Positions 13,603 to 25,584 of a stretch of DNA of 64,000 nt are shown piece by piece. Position 1 is the stretch's first letter, and every line of letters begins with the position of its first letter. The notes below the pieces were generated by a model that worked only from the letters and a program-made list of their open reading frames with translations, had not been told where the DNA came from and did not search any database. The translations under genes and the position numbers were made by a program. Source of the stretch: Camillea tinctor (lineage: Eukaryota; Ascomycota; Sordariomycetes; Xylariales; Xylariaceae); the NCBI GenBank assembly GCA_022578605.1, contig MU394081.1, positions 186,850-250,849 on the forward strand, in the 5' to 3' direction.

Positions 13603-16600
13603 ATGGCGTGGGATCACCTCTCTATCACCAAACCCCATTTGGTGTATATTATCTTGGGCGGGTTTACCTCACTTTTCATGCTCTGCTCCTCTGTTATTAA
13701 GGAGCGCATGTACATAGGCGAAGCGACTGTAGCCACTCTCTGTGGCGTCATTTTTGGTCCTCATGCTGCTAATCTTATCGACCCTAAAACCTGGGGCAAT
13801 GTTGACGCCACCACCCTCGAATTCTCTCGTATTGTCCTGGTCGTCCAGTGTTTCGCCGTCGGTGTCGAATTGCCCAAGTACTACATGGAGAAACACTGGA
13901 AGTCAGTCGTGTTTCTGCTGCTTCCAGTCATGACCTTTGGATGGCTCATCACTAGTGTCTTCGTTTGGTGGATGTTTCCGGTTTTGACCTGGCTTGAGAG
14001 TCTTGTTATTGCTGCTTGTGTCACTGCTACCGACCCTGTGCTTGCTTCTTCAGTTGTGGGTAAAGGAAAATTTGCCAAACGGGTGCCCAAGCATCTAAGA
14101 GATCTACTATCTGCTGAATCTGGTTGTAACGATGGCATGGCTTTTCCTTTTATCTACTTATCTGTTTACCTGCTCCAGGAACATTTAGACGCCAGGCAAA
14201 CGACCTACCATTGGATTGTCTACACTATATTATATGAGTGTATCTTCGGGGCCGTTTACGGATTTCTTATCGGATACATTGCACGACACGGCATTAAATA
14301 CGCTGAGAAGCGCGACCTGATCGACCGCGAAAGCTTTCTCGTCTTCTACTTCACCCTAGCTCTCTTCTGTGCCGGTTCCGGTAGCATGCTGGGGGTTGAT
14401 GATTTACTAGTTGGATTCGCCGCCGGCGTTGGTTTTTCGAATGATGGTTGGTTCAGTGAGAAGACCGAAGAATCGCATGTGTCGAACGTTATCGATTTGC
14501 TCATTAACTTGGCTTATTTTGTCTTTTTGGGCACTATCATACCGTGGGAAATGTATAACAACACGGACATTGGTCTTTCTGCCTGGAGACTATCTGTGAT
14601 GGCCATCTTTGTCATCTTGTTCCGTCGGATTCCAGTCATGATGCTTTTGAAACCATTTATTCCAGACATCAAGACATGGCGGGAGGCGCTTTTTGCTGGG
14701 CACTTCGGTCCCATTGGTGTCGGGGCGATCTTCGTGGCGTTGCTTGCGCGTGCCGAATTAGAGACCGAACATACAATTCCCACAGCCGAGCTTCCACCGC
14801 CCGGCACGGAGCACTATAATGTTATTCTACTTGTCTGGCCAATTGTTACCTTCATGGTCATTTCTTCCATCCTTGTTCACGGTTCTTCAGTAGCAGTCTT
14901 CACCCTTGGCAAGCGAATCAACACCCTCTCACTCACTATGTCCTATACTACCTCGCCCGAAGATGGACCAGCCTGGATGAGTCGTTTGCCGCGTATAACC
15001 TCGCAGTCCCGGTCCCAAGCACGAACTATGTCTGACACAGACTTCGAAGATATGAAAATGCCAGACATTCCACCAGGCACGCTACCACCAACCGGTATGC
15101 CGGGGCAGTTCCTACGACGCCAACGTGAGGAAGAAAACCCGAGCAGAGCAGGAAGCCGCGCCTCGTCATTGGTAAGCCGCCGGCGCAGAAAGAAGTGGGA
15201 TGATGGTATTGGACCGGGTGGGCCGGTTACCCAATCAGCTATTTTCCCTCAGCGAAAGAGCACAGGTGAACAACTCGATCCCATGTCGCCTACGTCACCT
15301 ATGTCGCCATCTGATTCTGTACCGGTTACTTCACCACGTGAAGAAAGCACCCCTAGTCCGCCCCAGGAAGATATTCAGGAGAAGGATATAGAGAGCATGA
15401 AGTACCGCAATGCGGAGGAGGGACGTGGGCCTAAGGGAGAACCGCGCTCGGAGGTTGAAGTGTATGATGAGGGAGACCACATAATTATTGAGGATCAAGA
15501 TGGTCAAGTGCTGGCCGTTGAGGAAAACAAAGAACACCAAACACTCCCTGATCCCCATACATTGAAAGAAAAAGCAAAGGAGGAGACGCAGAAGCCTGGT
15601 TGGACGTACGAGTCTTTAAAGAAGAGTATTGGAAGGTGGCGCGACGAGGAAGCCCAGAAGCGCAAGGATAAAAACAAGTCCGATCGGAAGCACGAGCCAG
15701 CTAGAGCGTACCAGTTCGGCAATACAGTAAGTGAAGGGCTCCATTGTTGGAATCACAAGATGCTTTGTTAACACATCGGCGCAGATTATTGTTGAGGACG
15801 AAGATGGTGAAGTCGTAAAGAAGTATGACTTGCCAGCCGAACCTGGTGAAGGCAAAGATTACGTTGCTTCGAGCCTGAAATATATGGGTATGGGAGGCTT
15901 AGTCGGTAAAGAGACCAAAGCTGGAGAATCATCGCAGTCAGGTACGGGGGATCCTGCAGTGAGACCTGCTACGAGGCCAACTTTTAGTGGCTGGGGCGGA
16001 TTTGGTCGAGCTGGCGCAGCGGATCAAAGAAAGAAGACACCCGTTGCTGGTACAGTTGACTCGGGAGATGATCTAGAGGACGACCGCGGAATACGATTTA
16101 CGATTGGCGGTGTTGGTCGACGCATGACCAAGGATGATTTTCTGAAGGAAGTGCAAAAGTTGGATGCTAGAACGCGTCGTGATGTTGTCAACAATTCTAC
16201 GGCCAGCCCCAATGTGAAGACTGCTGCCGCTGCCGGTGCCACGGAACAGCCTGCATCAGAATCACATGCGCAAGGTCCTTCTAACCTCAGAATTAATATC
16301 ACACAGGCTAGCGATAGCACTCATAATTCGAATAAGTCGCCGGAAAAGTCTCCTGTCCGCCCACCAGCACCGCCTCGATCAAAGAATGAGATAGGCAGCA
16401 CAGAGGAGACAGCTGGCTCTGATGCAACAGAAACAGCTGCTGAAAGACGACGAAGACTGGCGGCATTCGCCAGTGTCCGCGAGGACAATGAAACCAACGA
16501 AACACCAGCAGAAAGGCGCAGGAGGGAGGCGGCTCTGGGCGTGGACAGCAGTGCTGCAGAAGAAAGTGACAGCGAAGATGACGATACCCCTAGAGTGCCT

Positions 16601-16651
16601 CCTACGAGGCGAGGAATAAGATTTGCGGACGCCCCATCAAACAAGGCATAA
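13603..16651 (+). CDS. nha1: Plasma-membrane Na+/H+ antiporter, Nha1/Sod2 type
   Basis: Exons 13603-15726 and 15785-16651, intron 58 bp (GTAAGT-CAG), give 996 residues. The first ~440 residues form about twelve membrane segments of the CPA1 cation/proton antiporter fold. Diagnostic residues are Asp144 in TATDPVLASSVVGKGK, the ESGCND motif at residues 172-177, and the paired aspartates 266-267 in GVDDLLVGFAAG. In yeast Nha1 the equivalent Asp266-Asp267 pair is essential for transport. The rest is a long hydrophilic cytoplasmic tail rich in Ser, Pro, Glu and Arg, as in yeast Nha1 (985 aa). The tail carries the motif IIxEDxDGxV twice, at residues 628-636 and 709-718, the second opening exon 2. 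The protein should export Na+ (and perhaps K+) in exchange for protons and support salt and pH tolerance. Confidence 0.95.
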
Positions 16652-17393
16652 TAAGGGTATTAGACAGATATACGTATCGGCCACCTTTTTTTTTTTTTCA
16701 TCTTTTCTCCCTTGTTTCTCTTACTTGTTTATTTTTTTCTAAATTATTTATACGGGGAACGGATAAACATTAGGGAATGTGAGCATGAAGCATGAGGACA
16801 CTATCTATCACAAGGTAGAATAGGGTTAATGTTGGTCCATGATGTCTATGTGGACTGTTTTTAGTATAATAAAATAGTGACATGTGCAGACTTTTCAATG
16901 ACACAATATCTACACAATTCCGGCTCTTGTTGACAATTTCTCAATGTAGAGGTAGTCTTAGCTTTAGTCGTAAGACTCACTTTAAGTAATGTAATACTAT
17001 AGGTTACAGGCATACAGAGTACGACTACCTAGTATAGAATCTTGGTGGGGTTCTATTGGTAGAAGCTCTTCAGCTAGTCTTTCCGAGCTACTTCTTATTG
17101 TGCACGGACCACACATATTGAACTTTTTATTTTAGTACCTACGTCATTACGGATCATCATTTTAGCGATATGCACGGTCCACATTGTGCCACCAAACTTG
17201 ATAATCGCACATCCCTGCACAATGAATTTTCTGATAGAAGAAGCTTTTTGATTCCGCCCACTTGATATCGATCAAACAATCCCACACCCTTTCATGTTGG
17301 TGCCCATCCTCACCTTTGCTTCTGTCGCATAACCGAAACCTGAGACATCCCAACATATCAATCCAGAAACTTCCTTGCAGAAGCCAAAAAAAA
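16652..17393. other. Intergenic, antiporter 3' region and tom22 promoter
   Basis: Starts with a T-run (16687-16700), likely the antiporter 3' UTR, and is otherwise A/T-rich. No gene seen. Confidence 0.5.
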
Positions 17394-18017
17394 ATGGTTC
17401 AACTTACTGAGGTTGTTGACGAGCATTTCCAAGAGGGTCAGGCGGGACCTGAGGATGAGGATGACGGTGATTACACTGATACTGGTGCGTTGCGAAACCA
17501 CTTTCATGTTTTCTCTTGATGTATACGATTGGTATTTTAACAGTCAATTTATTTTCTAATATTCCAATTATCTAGACTCTGAGATCTCCGACGATTCCGA
17601 CTACGACCCAGAGAACGAGACCTTTGGCGAGCGCCTGTATGCCCTAAGAGACATCGTCCCGCCGCAAACTCGAGGTTATATCGCCGGCAAGTTCAACACA
17701 GCTACCAGCGCAGTCAAGAGCGTCCTATCCTTCAGTGGCAAGACATTATGGGTCATCAGCAGCTCGGCGCTGTTGCTAGGTGTGCCTTGGGCACTCGCGT
17801 GGGCCGAGGAGCAGCAGGTTCTCGAGATGGAGAAGGAAATGAAGATGCGCGAGATGGGCGGCGAGGTGAGCCCTCAGAAATCCTCACCTACATGTCTAGG
17901 AAGCAAAGATATTAACATATAAATTAGATCCTTACTGGTGGTAATCCCAACGGCGGCTCCTCGACAGCGCAACAGGTCGGCGCCGCTCTAGGCGGAGAGG
18001 CCAAGCCTGCCCTATAA
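17394..18017 (+). CDS. tom22: Mitochondrial import receptor subunit Tom22
   Basis: Three exons (17394-17484, 17576-17865, 17928-18017) give 156 residues, against 154 in Neurospora Tom22. The first ~60 residues are strongly acidic (EDEDDGDYTDTDSEISDDSD) and would form the cytosolic presequence-binding face. FGERLYALRDIVPPQTRGYI follows, which is the conserved stretch before the membrane anchor. The single tail-proximal membrane segment is TLWVISSSALLLGVPWALAW at about residues 84-103. The C-terminal intermembrane-space segment is short and Gly/Gln-rich. Tom22 is the central receptor and organiser of the TOM complex in the outer mitochondrial membrane. Splice phases are consistent and the exon order restores the family sequence end to end. 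Confidence 0.95.
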
Positions 18018-20834
18018 GGCAGGGCTTAGAAGCTTTGAATACTGATCTCGCATGGTTTGGCCTGGGCCGTATTGCGGACCTCCCTACCCATGCTCATACA
18101 AACACACTGTACCATAACACCACACTTCGCCTACTCTATGATCCTTCCTCACTAAGACCCTCTCACGTGCCTATCCTCGCCCCGCTCGGGGACATACTAG
18201 CACTCGTCGCAAGATGATAGTTACCCTATCTAGATGCGCGTTCTTTCGTGTACTTATACATACGTTAGGGGAGGGAGTTCGGGGCAAGGAAGGCGGGAGG
18301 AAGGCACGCTCTCATCTCATCGATGATTTGGAGTTCTTTGTACCATATTCGGCACCGCACGGGGTTGGTAGAGAAGAAATTCGGGGAGAGGGAGATACCG
18401 GATTGATTGCACGAATAATTGCATGAATGAATGGACCTAGCAATTGTCCGCTGGCGTGGGAAATGAAACTGGGTTACCAAAATCTTTATAAAATCGATGT
18501 TATACGGAAAATTCCAACCTACTTGAAAACTCCGCTGCCCCCTCCTCCACTTTACAGCAAGTGGTTCTCTTTGTGAGCCGCAGAATCTTGAGATTAAAAG
18601 CTGCGTTTATGATGCTACTACAGCAGCCGCCAAGGTACCTGTCTACCTAGTGCACTCGCTCACTTCCTGAACACGACTTCATCGTGATATTTCGCCCGTT
18701 TGCCCTATCCTCTACTCAGGTACTCTTGTCTGGCGATATAATCTAGATTTGCTTGTCTCTACGCGATGTATGTGCACGATAAATCTCACCAACTTACTGA
18801 CACAGTGTATAGGTACGCTAGAATACTATACCAATCAGTTGATCGCTTGGTGGAGTTACCTCGGCCTGGCCTTAGCATTACCTAGCATACACTACACTAG
18901 AAGAGAAGGGAAAGAGAGGGGTTGGGGTTGAGGGGTCTGAGAGGTGAGGTTCTGGTTTGTGTCTTAGTATAGGTTGGGCGTTTCCTTGGTTCTTCGGAGT
19001 TAGGTTCGAGTTCTCTTTGCACACGGCCATAGCGGCTTTGTCGATGCACTGGCCCTTACTTACTCCCTCCCCCGGACTTTAGGGACCTCAGAATACTAAT
19101 TACTACGTGTTCAGGGGTCAATGAATTAGTGATCAAGAGAGTTACCCAGGTCCCCATTATAACTAACTACCTAACTATCTAATCTATTTTCCTTCCTTCT
19201 CTATTACAACTTTGTCTATTTTTTTTATTCAAGGTTAGAAGGCCGGGATGTACCGATTTGATATCTTCGTGTAGGATGTGCGTTATCCCTTAGATATCCG
19301 AGCATCTGATTCTAGCATGGACCGAGCTCTACCGTAGAGAGTGTGAATAGGGAACCGAGCTAGGTAGATATCTGGAAGACGCCCGCTAACTTCCTGTCTC
19401 TTACAATAATGAACCAAGTGTAGGTAAGTAGATCAAGCATCTACATTACTTAACACCCGTCTCGTCTAGAATCTCGAGCTCGGCCTTTACAAACCAAATA
19501 TTTCAACCTACTGAAACTTCCGGCATCACGGCCTTGGCAGCGATTCGTGGTGTTCCGGTCTTCTATTGCGATGCCGGCGCTGATCCAAGTCAGAAGTCCA
19601 TAACTTCTAGGGTTAAACTACAGTCAATCGAAACTAGCATCCTCCGCTACCACGTTGTCGCTAGCTAAATGTCGTCATTCGCCCTTCTGGTGCGGTGGTA
19701 TAGTGTGTTCACTCTCAACCCGCCCCGCACTCGGTACCCCGGAAATAGTACCAGAATTTGCCTTGGACTTCGAATCGAGTATAGAATATATATATTATCA
19801 TCAGCTTCTCATATGCATAGTATAGGATAAAAAAACATTTGGCTGTCCGCCTTTAGCTCTCAGTCCAAACCCCTTTCCCCCCTTTCCCTGGCTACCACCA
19901 GTATTACAGTGAAGTATACGCTAAGGTATACACTAGGTTACTTAGACTACTAGGTTAGACTACTCCGCGGGATCTGAACTTCAAAGTTTAAGGCATCTGT
20001 ACCGTCTGCATGGAATTTTCGAGAAACCCGATACCATTATTAATGCTTTTTCTAATGCATGAAGCTTCTTCTTTCTTTTCTTTTCTTTTCTTTTTTTGCT
20101 TTTGAGACCCATATACAACCTAAGTACCTATTTCGCTCAAGGGTTGGTTCCGCCCGGTGTTTAAATCCGTCGGTCTGACGAGTTCTTCACACCCCATACA
20201 TTTTGTTTAGTGTTTAAGGTACACTATGTCCACTAAGTTACACCAGTAGGAAGCATTTGCTCCGCGAAGTACCGTAGCATTCTCGACCAAGGGTCATGTA
20301 ATGGAGGTACGAATAACACTACTTAGCTACTTGTGTACATCACACTACCTAGTGTACATACTATACGCCTCCAGAAATCACAACTTAGATGCCGGCTAGG
20401 TGCATGATACCTGATACTTTATAAGATATGCAAACGCACTACCTAGTATGTTACTTGCTTGTCACATCATGATTCCAATTGCGCATATAACACGCATATA
20501 CTACCCACTTGTAAGGACATGTACGCATGTATGCATCTAGGTTAGGTATGTATGTACGTGCAAGTAGGTTAGGTGATGGGGGGGAGGAGACAAGAATGGC
20601 GTGTTGTTTGCAGGCGGGATACTGTGGGGAGTTTAGTATTCAAGTACTTCAGGTACTCTCCTGTAAAGTATGTACATTTAGATACTTTTAGGTAGTCCTT
20701 ATACCACGTGACGACCTACATGATGGGAGGGGGAGGGGGGGGAGCTAGGGAGGACTTAGCTAGCTAACCTACAGCTTTAGGTAGAACTTTCTGCCCATCA
20801 TTTATCGGACCGTCACTTATCTCGGAATTAAACA
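18018..20834. other. Long intergenic stretch, no gene seen
   Basis: About 2.8 kb. It contains a TTTCTTTTCTTTTC tract near 20072-20096, a G-run near 20730-20742, and many copies of short words such as TAGGTTAG, CCTAGTGTAC and GTATGTA. No frame with a recognisable domain was found on either strand. Confidence 0.4.
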
Positions 20835-21927
20835 ATGAAGTTTGCATCTACCATCGTCGCCTTGCTGGGATTATCACCGATGCAGCTTTGTAGAAATTGA
20901 AATTGTATGTGCATTAGTTAGGAACTGACCTTGCTATGATAGAGCCATAACCCAGCACACCACTAACCAAAGACATAGAGGTCAAAGAAACTCCCGCTCG
21001 CTTAGTTAAGAGTTTTAAGACTACCGCAGCGTACATACGATCTACATGATCATGAAAGTTTTTCGAGCGAGCTGGCCTCGCCTTGCCAGACAAATCCCGA
21101 AAGGCTTGTATAGCAAACTCCAATACTCGTTTGTCGCCAAAAATAAGTTTCGTAGAAGGCCTTTGGGTAAGTAACCATATCGTTTACTAGAGATACAAGG
21201 ATCTACTCCATGGTTTTAATGATTCTTTAACTAACATGCTCCTGCATAGCACCTCTTTTACTCAATATATCACGGCACATCACTTTAAGCAATACCAGTG
21301 AAATTGGCGATGCGTTTGTGATTCCCGGACAAGTCGTCAAAGCCCAGGAGATATTGGGCTACGTGTTCAAGGCGCCAGAGATACTCTGGGAAGCTCTCCA
21401 GGCACCGGGAAGCGATATCACGGCCCTGAATGGCCGCCCAATACCGAATGGTAACAAGCCTCTCGCCGGGGTAGGGGACAAGGTATTTGGTCTTCTAACC
21501 GTCCTCGATAGCTATGAGCGAGGAGATAACACCGGTAAACAATCTTGCTTGTCTCCTTACAGACCTAACATACCATACTCCTGTTCCTGATCTGGCAGTC
21601 AACCGTCATATTTGCGCCCTGACACACCTCCCCCCCTTTTTTTGCGAAATCTCCGAGTCACCTTAGTAGAGCTAACTCAAAAGTACGTGCTAACATGTTG
21701 TAGCCTCTACAGCCGTCCTTCTAAGGACCGTTGTTAGCAATTACCAATTAGCAACTACCTGCGACAACTTTGGGTTGACTGAATGTATCAATCAAAACCC
21801 CTCTGGCGCTGGGGTCGTATCCCCCCGCACCAGAGCCGATACCGTAGAGGCTATCATCGGCGCGGCGTTTAGAGACGGAGGCTTAGACGCGGCAAGACAG
21901 GTGGTGAAACGCCTAAAACTCTTCTAA
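20835..21927 (+). CDS. RNase III-domain protein, start uncertain
   Basis: The secure part is the end: an exon reaching 21534 and an exon 21704-21927 (or 21713-21927), joined by an intron with donor GTAAAC. Together they encode a compact RNase III fold: VVKAQEILGYVFKAPEILWEAL, then AGVGDKVFGLLTVLDSYERG, then VVSNYQLATTCDNFGL, and ADTVEAIIGAAFRDGG for the second metal-binding motif. Of the four canonical acidic residues, the Asp of GDxxL and the Asp and Glu of DTVEA are present. The first Glu of ERLEFLGD is replaced by Ala. The N-terminus is unclear. A good secretory-type start (MKFASTIVALLGLSP) at 20835 is in phase if an intron of about 360 bp (20890-21249, weak donor GTAGAA) is spliced to CACCTC. 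The alternative is a decayed or shorter gene starting near 21250-21318. The fold is confident; activity and location are not. Confidence 0.6.
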
Positions 21928-22109
21928 GATTCATAAACAGCGGGATTCGGTACTAAGGAAGGTTGAATCGATTGTAATCGTTACGGTTTCGGTACCACAC
22001 TGACACCAGATCACTCCAAAATTGTAGTATAAATAATACTTTCACGTCATTAGCCGCTCTATCATTGACTCATCATCCATCAGAACCGTTTCCACCTCCG
22101 CCCTGCAGG

Positions 22110-23012
22110 CTAGCCTCCCGGCCTCCGCAGTTGTATATACTCTAGCACATTATGGAAGACCTTGCTCTCTAGTTGTGGCCGCAGCTTTCGTTCGGCCATG
22201 AACGCCGCGAGCTCCTCAGGCGTCGCGTCTATGGCGTGGCAGAAGTCCTCCTCAGACACGCTACCAGACCCGATGCGGGCTTTGATATGCCGTTTGATCT
22301 CGTCCGGGGACTTATACCGCCCCTTTTCCCTGTGCTGCAAACGCAAGGCTCGGCTATATCGATCCGCCTTGTCAAGCTCCTCTTGCGCGTGTGCGATCTC
22401 AGAATCACCGACGGGCAGGGCGTCACTCTTACGGCCTCCCACACACGGAGGGAGCACCTTCCTGCCCGTCCTGGAATTCGCCTCGTAGAGGTCTAGCACA
22501 GCGGCCTTGACGACGGCCATCTTGTCTGGATCCATTTCCTGGATCTCGGCACGCACATATCCCGGCAGGAAGGTCCAGGAGATATGCTGGAAGGTGAAGG
22601 GACGGCCGTTGCCCGTGCGCGGCTGGTTGGGGTCCGACAGGTTGACCATAGGCTGTCCCTTCTCGACCTCCTTCAGGTGCCGTGCCATCTTGTTAACACA
22701 CCGCCGCTCTAGGATCTGTGCCTTCTCGACATCCCAGCCTGCCGCCAGGGCGATGTCCGCAAGGATCCGCCGGTTACGTGGGTAGGGTCCCCACGAGTAG
22801 TACGAGCCTCCGTTTTTAATGGGCTGGCCCGCAGCGCCCTTTAGGCCTTCGATGCCTTCGTATTTTGCCCATATCTCGTCGTCCTCGCTCTCGGAGGCGG
22901 CGGCGCGAGGCTGCTCAGCTTCGTTCTGGAGCTGCGCTTCGAGGCGAAGGATATCACGTCTGTTTAGTTCCAGTGCCGCGCTAAGCACCTCGTCTGAGAT
23001 GACGGTGATCAT
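22110..23012 (-). CDS. Fungal protein of unknown function, helical C-terminal module
   Basis: A single 300-residue frame from ATG 23012. Residues 1-70 are helical and acidic (EVLSAALELNRRDILRLEAQLQNEAEQ, SESEDDE). The middle has SYYSWGPYPRNRRILADIALAAGWDVEKAQ and a Trp/Pro-rich stretch around QHISWTFLPGYVR. The C-terminal 80 residues (SPDEIKRHIKARIGSGSVSEEDFCHAIDATPEELAAFM) look like a small helical DNA- or protein-binding module of the kind repeated in ascomycete hypothetical proteins, possibly related to DUF7726. That name is a guess from pattern only. A TATA-like run lies upstream near 23056-23072. No catalytic motif is seen. Confidence 0.55.
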   Translation of the reverse strand: MITVISDEVLSAALELNRRDILRLEAQLQNEAEQPRAAASESEDDEIWAKYEGIEGLKGAAGQPIKNGGSYYSWGPYPRNRRILADIALAAGWDVEKAQILERRCVNKMARHLKEVEKGQPMVNLSDPNQPRTGNGRPFTFQHISWTFLPGYVRAEIQEMDPDKMAVVKAAVLDLYEANSRTGRKVLPPCVGGRKSDALPVGDSEIAHAQEELDKADRYSRALRLQHREKGRYKSPDEIKRHIKARIGSGSVSEEDFCHAIDATPEELAAFMAERKLRPQLESKVFHNVLEYIQLRRPGG

Positions 23013-23611
23013 TTTGTCACCTTCTCTCCGCTTAATACGGGACGTCTGCTCCCTTTTATTATATTTATACAGGGTAGATCAACGCAATCAATGATAATAC
23101 CTAGACCTAAGCTGTGTAAATAATTCAGGAGTCTCAATTACTGACAGACTTGGGATGAAAGTGTCTAATCTAACCTAGGTTATCACTATGTAGCGTACAC
23201 AATGACATCATATAGGCCTAGGTTATGAGAGACGCGTGGGAAAAGAAAGTCAATAATAAGATCAGCAATGTCTCCGAGCTTACCTGGACCGCGATACACC
23301 AGAAGGTTAATGGTCCTGAGCTAACGGCATATTCCGTACCCAGAGTAGCCGGTAGCCGCGTGGTGGCATGTATCAGGATGGTGGGGCAGTGGAGTTTCCC
23401 CTGTGTCGGGCTAGACTTTGGTCCCTGCCAAGCTTTTATAACTCACTGTTGTTGTCCACCCCCACCATCACCAACTCAAGCGTATTGTGCTGTCTCACCT
23501 TAAGTGAGGGCAACAAATTAATAACGTTGAAGTCTATTGAAGGTACTTTTGCCATTGTTCGAACATAGACATTTTTACATCCGGTTTTTGGTACTTACCC
23601 AGTCAACCAAA
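23013..23611. other. Divergent promoter region
   Basis: Between the unknown minus-strand gene and the metacaspase. It holds the TATA-like sequence near 23056-23072 and TAGGTTAT-type words; no gene supported. Confidence 0.4.
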
Positions 23612-24985
23612 ATGGCACGCAAGAAGGCCCTCATCATCGCCATCAACTACTTTGGCACAGATCATGAGCTTAAGGGATGTATAAACGACGCCCAGAATGT
23701 CCGCAACTTCTTAGTAGAAGAGCGAGGTTTCTCGCCAAGCACCCACGACATGGTGATGATGTCGGATGCTCCCGAGAACGAGGGTACTCCCTTCTACCCC
23801 ACGGGAGCTAACATCTTGGCTGCTATCAAGTGGCTGGTGACCTGGAATAAGCCAGGAGACAGTCTCTGGCTTAGTTATTCAGGTCACGGATGTGAGTCTC
23901 GAACCTATGTAACAGAGTGTTACACATCCAAATCCATATTATTGACCTCTCTGTATAGCCCAAGTCAAAAACGATGACGATGATCGGCCCTCTGGGTAAG
24001 GCGAAAAGCACGGCTTAGGCTTCTCCTATGGTCACGGGCTAACATACAACAAACAGCTTCGACGACACGATCTGCCCCGTCGACTATGCCGAGAACGGCC
24101 AATTGACCAGCGAGATGGTGAGCCCTGATCTCCTTTCCCTTGCCATCTAACTCAAGTTAGCGATTTTACCACGACCTCGGCTTACCCGCACCAGTTGCAC
24201 CGGGCCATCGTATCGCCCATGAACCCACAGTGCCGTCTGACAATCCTCTTCGACTGCTGCCACTCGGGGTCGGCGTGCGAGCTGCCGTACGTGTACCGGC
24301 CGGACGCGGAGGGCAACGTCAACATGGTGGACACGATCCGGCGGGGCGTGGGGCTCATCAAGGCGGCGCGGGAGCTCTTCGAGGGCGGCTTCGACGCCTC
24401 CAAGGTCGACGAAGCCAAGATGCTGCTCGGCGGCGCGACCGACTTCTTCAACGGCCTGCACCACCGCCGCAACGAGGGCGACGTCGACGAGGACGGCCTC
24501 GCCCCCGAGAACTTCGAGGAGCACTGGGAGACCGAGGGCAAGGACGTGTGGATGTTCTCCGGCTGCGCCGACGACCAGACCTCGGCCGATACGTCGATTG
24601 CGGGTACGCCGACGGGGGCTATGTCCTACACGTTTATACGGACGCTGAAGGAGAACCCCCAGCAGTCGTATATTAACGTGAGTTCTTTTTCTTACTTTTG
24701 TTCTTCTTTGTTTCTTGTTCTCTCGGGGAAGAAAGGGGGGCTATTGGGCCTGGAGAATTTGTGAATTAAGAGGTCGGTCCTAGTGTTCGTGTGTAGGTGA
24801 CTGACAACGAAACTTTGCCCTAGGTCCTACAAAACACGCGCGAGGAGCTAGCGCGGAACTATTCCCAGATCCCGCAATTGAGTTGCGGTGGTCGGTACGA
24901 CTTGGATCAGATGCTCGTGGTAAGTGTGCAATCGCGCTCTCCAGATGTATAGTGCGTATCGCTAATGAAACGTCGCTAGCTATGA
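23612..24985 (+). CDS. Type I metacaspase lacking a prodomain
   Basis: Proposed exons: 23612-23891, 23959-23995, 24057-24117, 24195-24677, 24824-24919, 24980-24985, giving 320 residues. The caspase-like domain starts almost at once (MARKKALIIAINYFGTDHELKGCINDAQN). The catalytic His92 is in SYSGHG and the catalytic Cys148 in FDCCHSGSA. The acidic loop NDDDDRPSGFDDTICPVDY is the usual Ca2+/substrate-pocket region. Metacaspases cut after Arg or Lys and act in stress and programmed-death responses. The fungal type I enzymes I know carry an N-terminal Q/N/P/Y-rich prodomain, which is absent here; in-frame codons upstream to 23537 do not supply one. The last exon is only CTA TGA; if that intron is retained the protein ends at TAG 24950-24952 instead. 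The domain is certain, the 3' end less so. Confidence 0.85.
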
Positions 24986-25584
24986 GGTGCATCTATATGC
25001 CTCTCCGCAGAGCTTGGCTTCGAAAGGGGCAAGTACTCTTCGAGAGATCACTTAGTTGATAATTTGAGAGACTGTGAGATAGGATAGGTACCTACTTATA
25101 TATAACATGGAAAAATGATCGTTGCCATGATTTTCTATAGAGAATAAATAGCATAGCCTAGTTGATCTTCGAAATACGGCGAGCAGAATTATATTCCATT
25201 TTCGTGTAGCCTATAGCAGACTGTCATCATTATATTTCCTATTTTTCAACCTGCCAATTTCATGCATTCCCCCCCCCCCCCCCCCCCCCCCGCCGGGGGG
25301 GGGGGGGGGGGGGGGGGGGGGTAGTGGGGGGGGGGGGGGGGGTTGATATAGAGAGAAGATAAAAGAAATAAAAAAAAAAANNNNNNNNNNCGGCGCTCAA
25401 ATTTTATCCCTTTTTGTTTAGCCCCAGACCCACCGCCTATAATTATTTTATCCTTTTTCAACCCCCCACTTTTTTTAATTACCCCCCCCCCCCCCCCCCC
25501 CCCTTTTTTTTTTATTGATTTCAACATGGAATCACACGCTATTATTATAGACCTTATACCAAAAATAATACCCCCAAAATCCCG
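24986..25584. other. Intergenic with assembly gap
   Basis: The 3' flanks of the metacaspase and the SDR gene meet here. The centre is the gap and homopolymer block described separately. Confidence 0.6.
25269..25503. repeat. Assembly gap flanked by poly-C/poly-G
   Basis: C-run 25269-25291, G-runs 25295-25342, ten N at 25381-25390, and a further C-run at about 25482-25503. This is a scaffold join in unsequenceable homopolymer. The true length and content here are unknown, and translated frames across it are meaningless. Confidence 0.95.

Noticed and set aside
19690..19760. GGTGGTATAGTG reminiscent of a tRNA A box
   Set aside because: No matching T-arm (GTTCGANTC) at the right distance; probably chance.
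20914..21123. 70-codon minus-strand frame inside the proposed RNase III intron
   Set aside because: No recognisable family. It might be a fragment of an inserted element, but that cannot be supported from sequence alone.
24147..24541. Minus-strand frames over the metacaspase
   Set aside because: Antisense of the GC-rich metacaspase exon; the sense frame has His/Cys catalytic motifs.
25246..25527. Open frame across the poly-C/N block
   Set aside because: Homopolymer and gap artefact.
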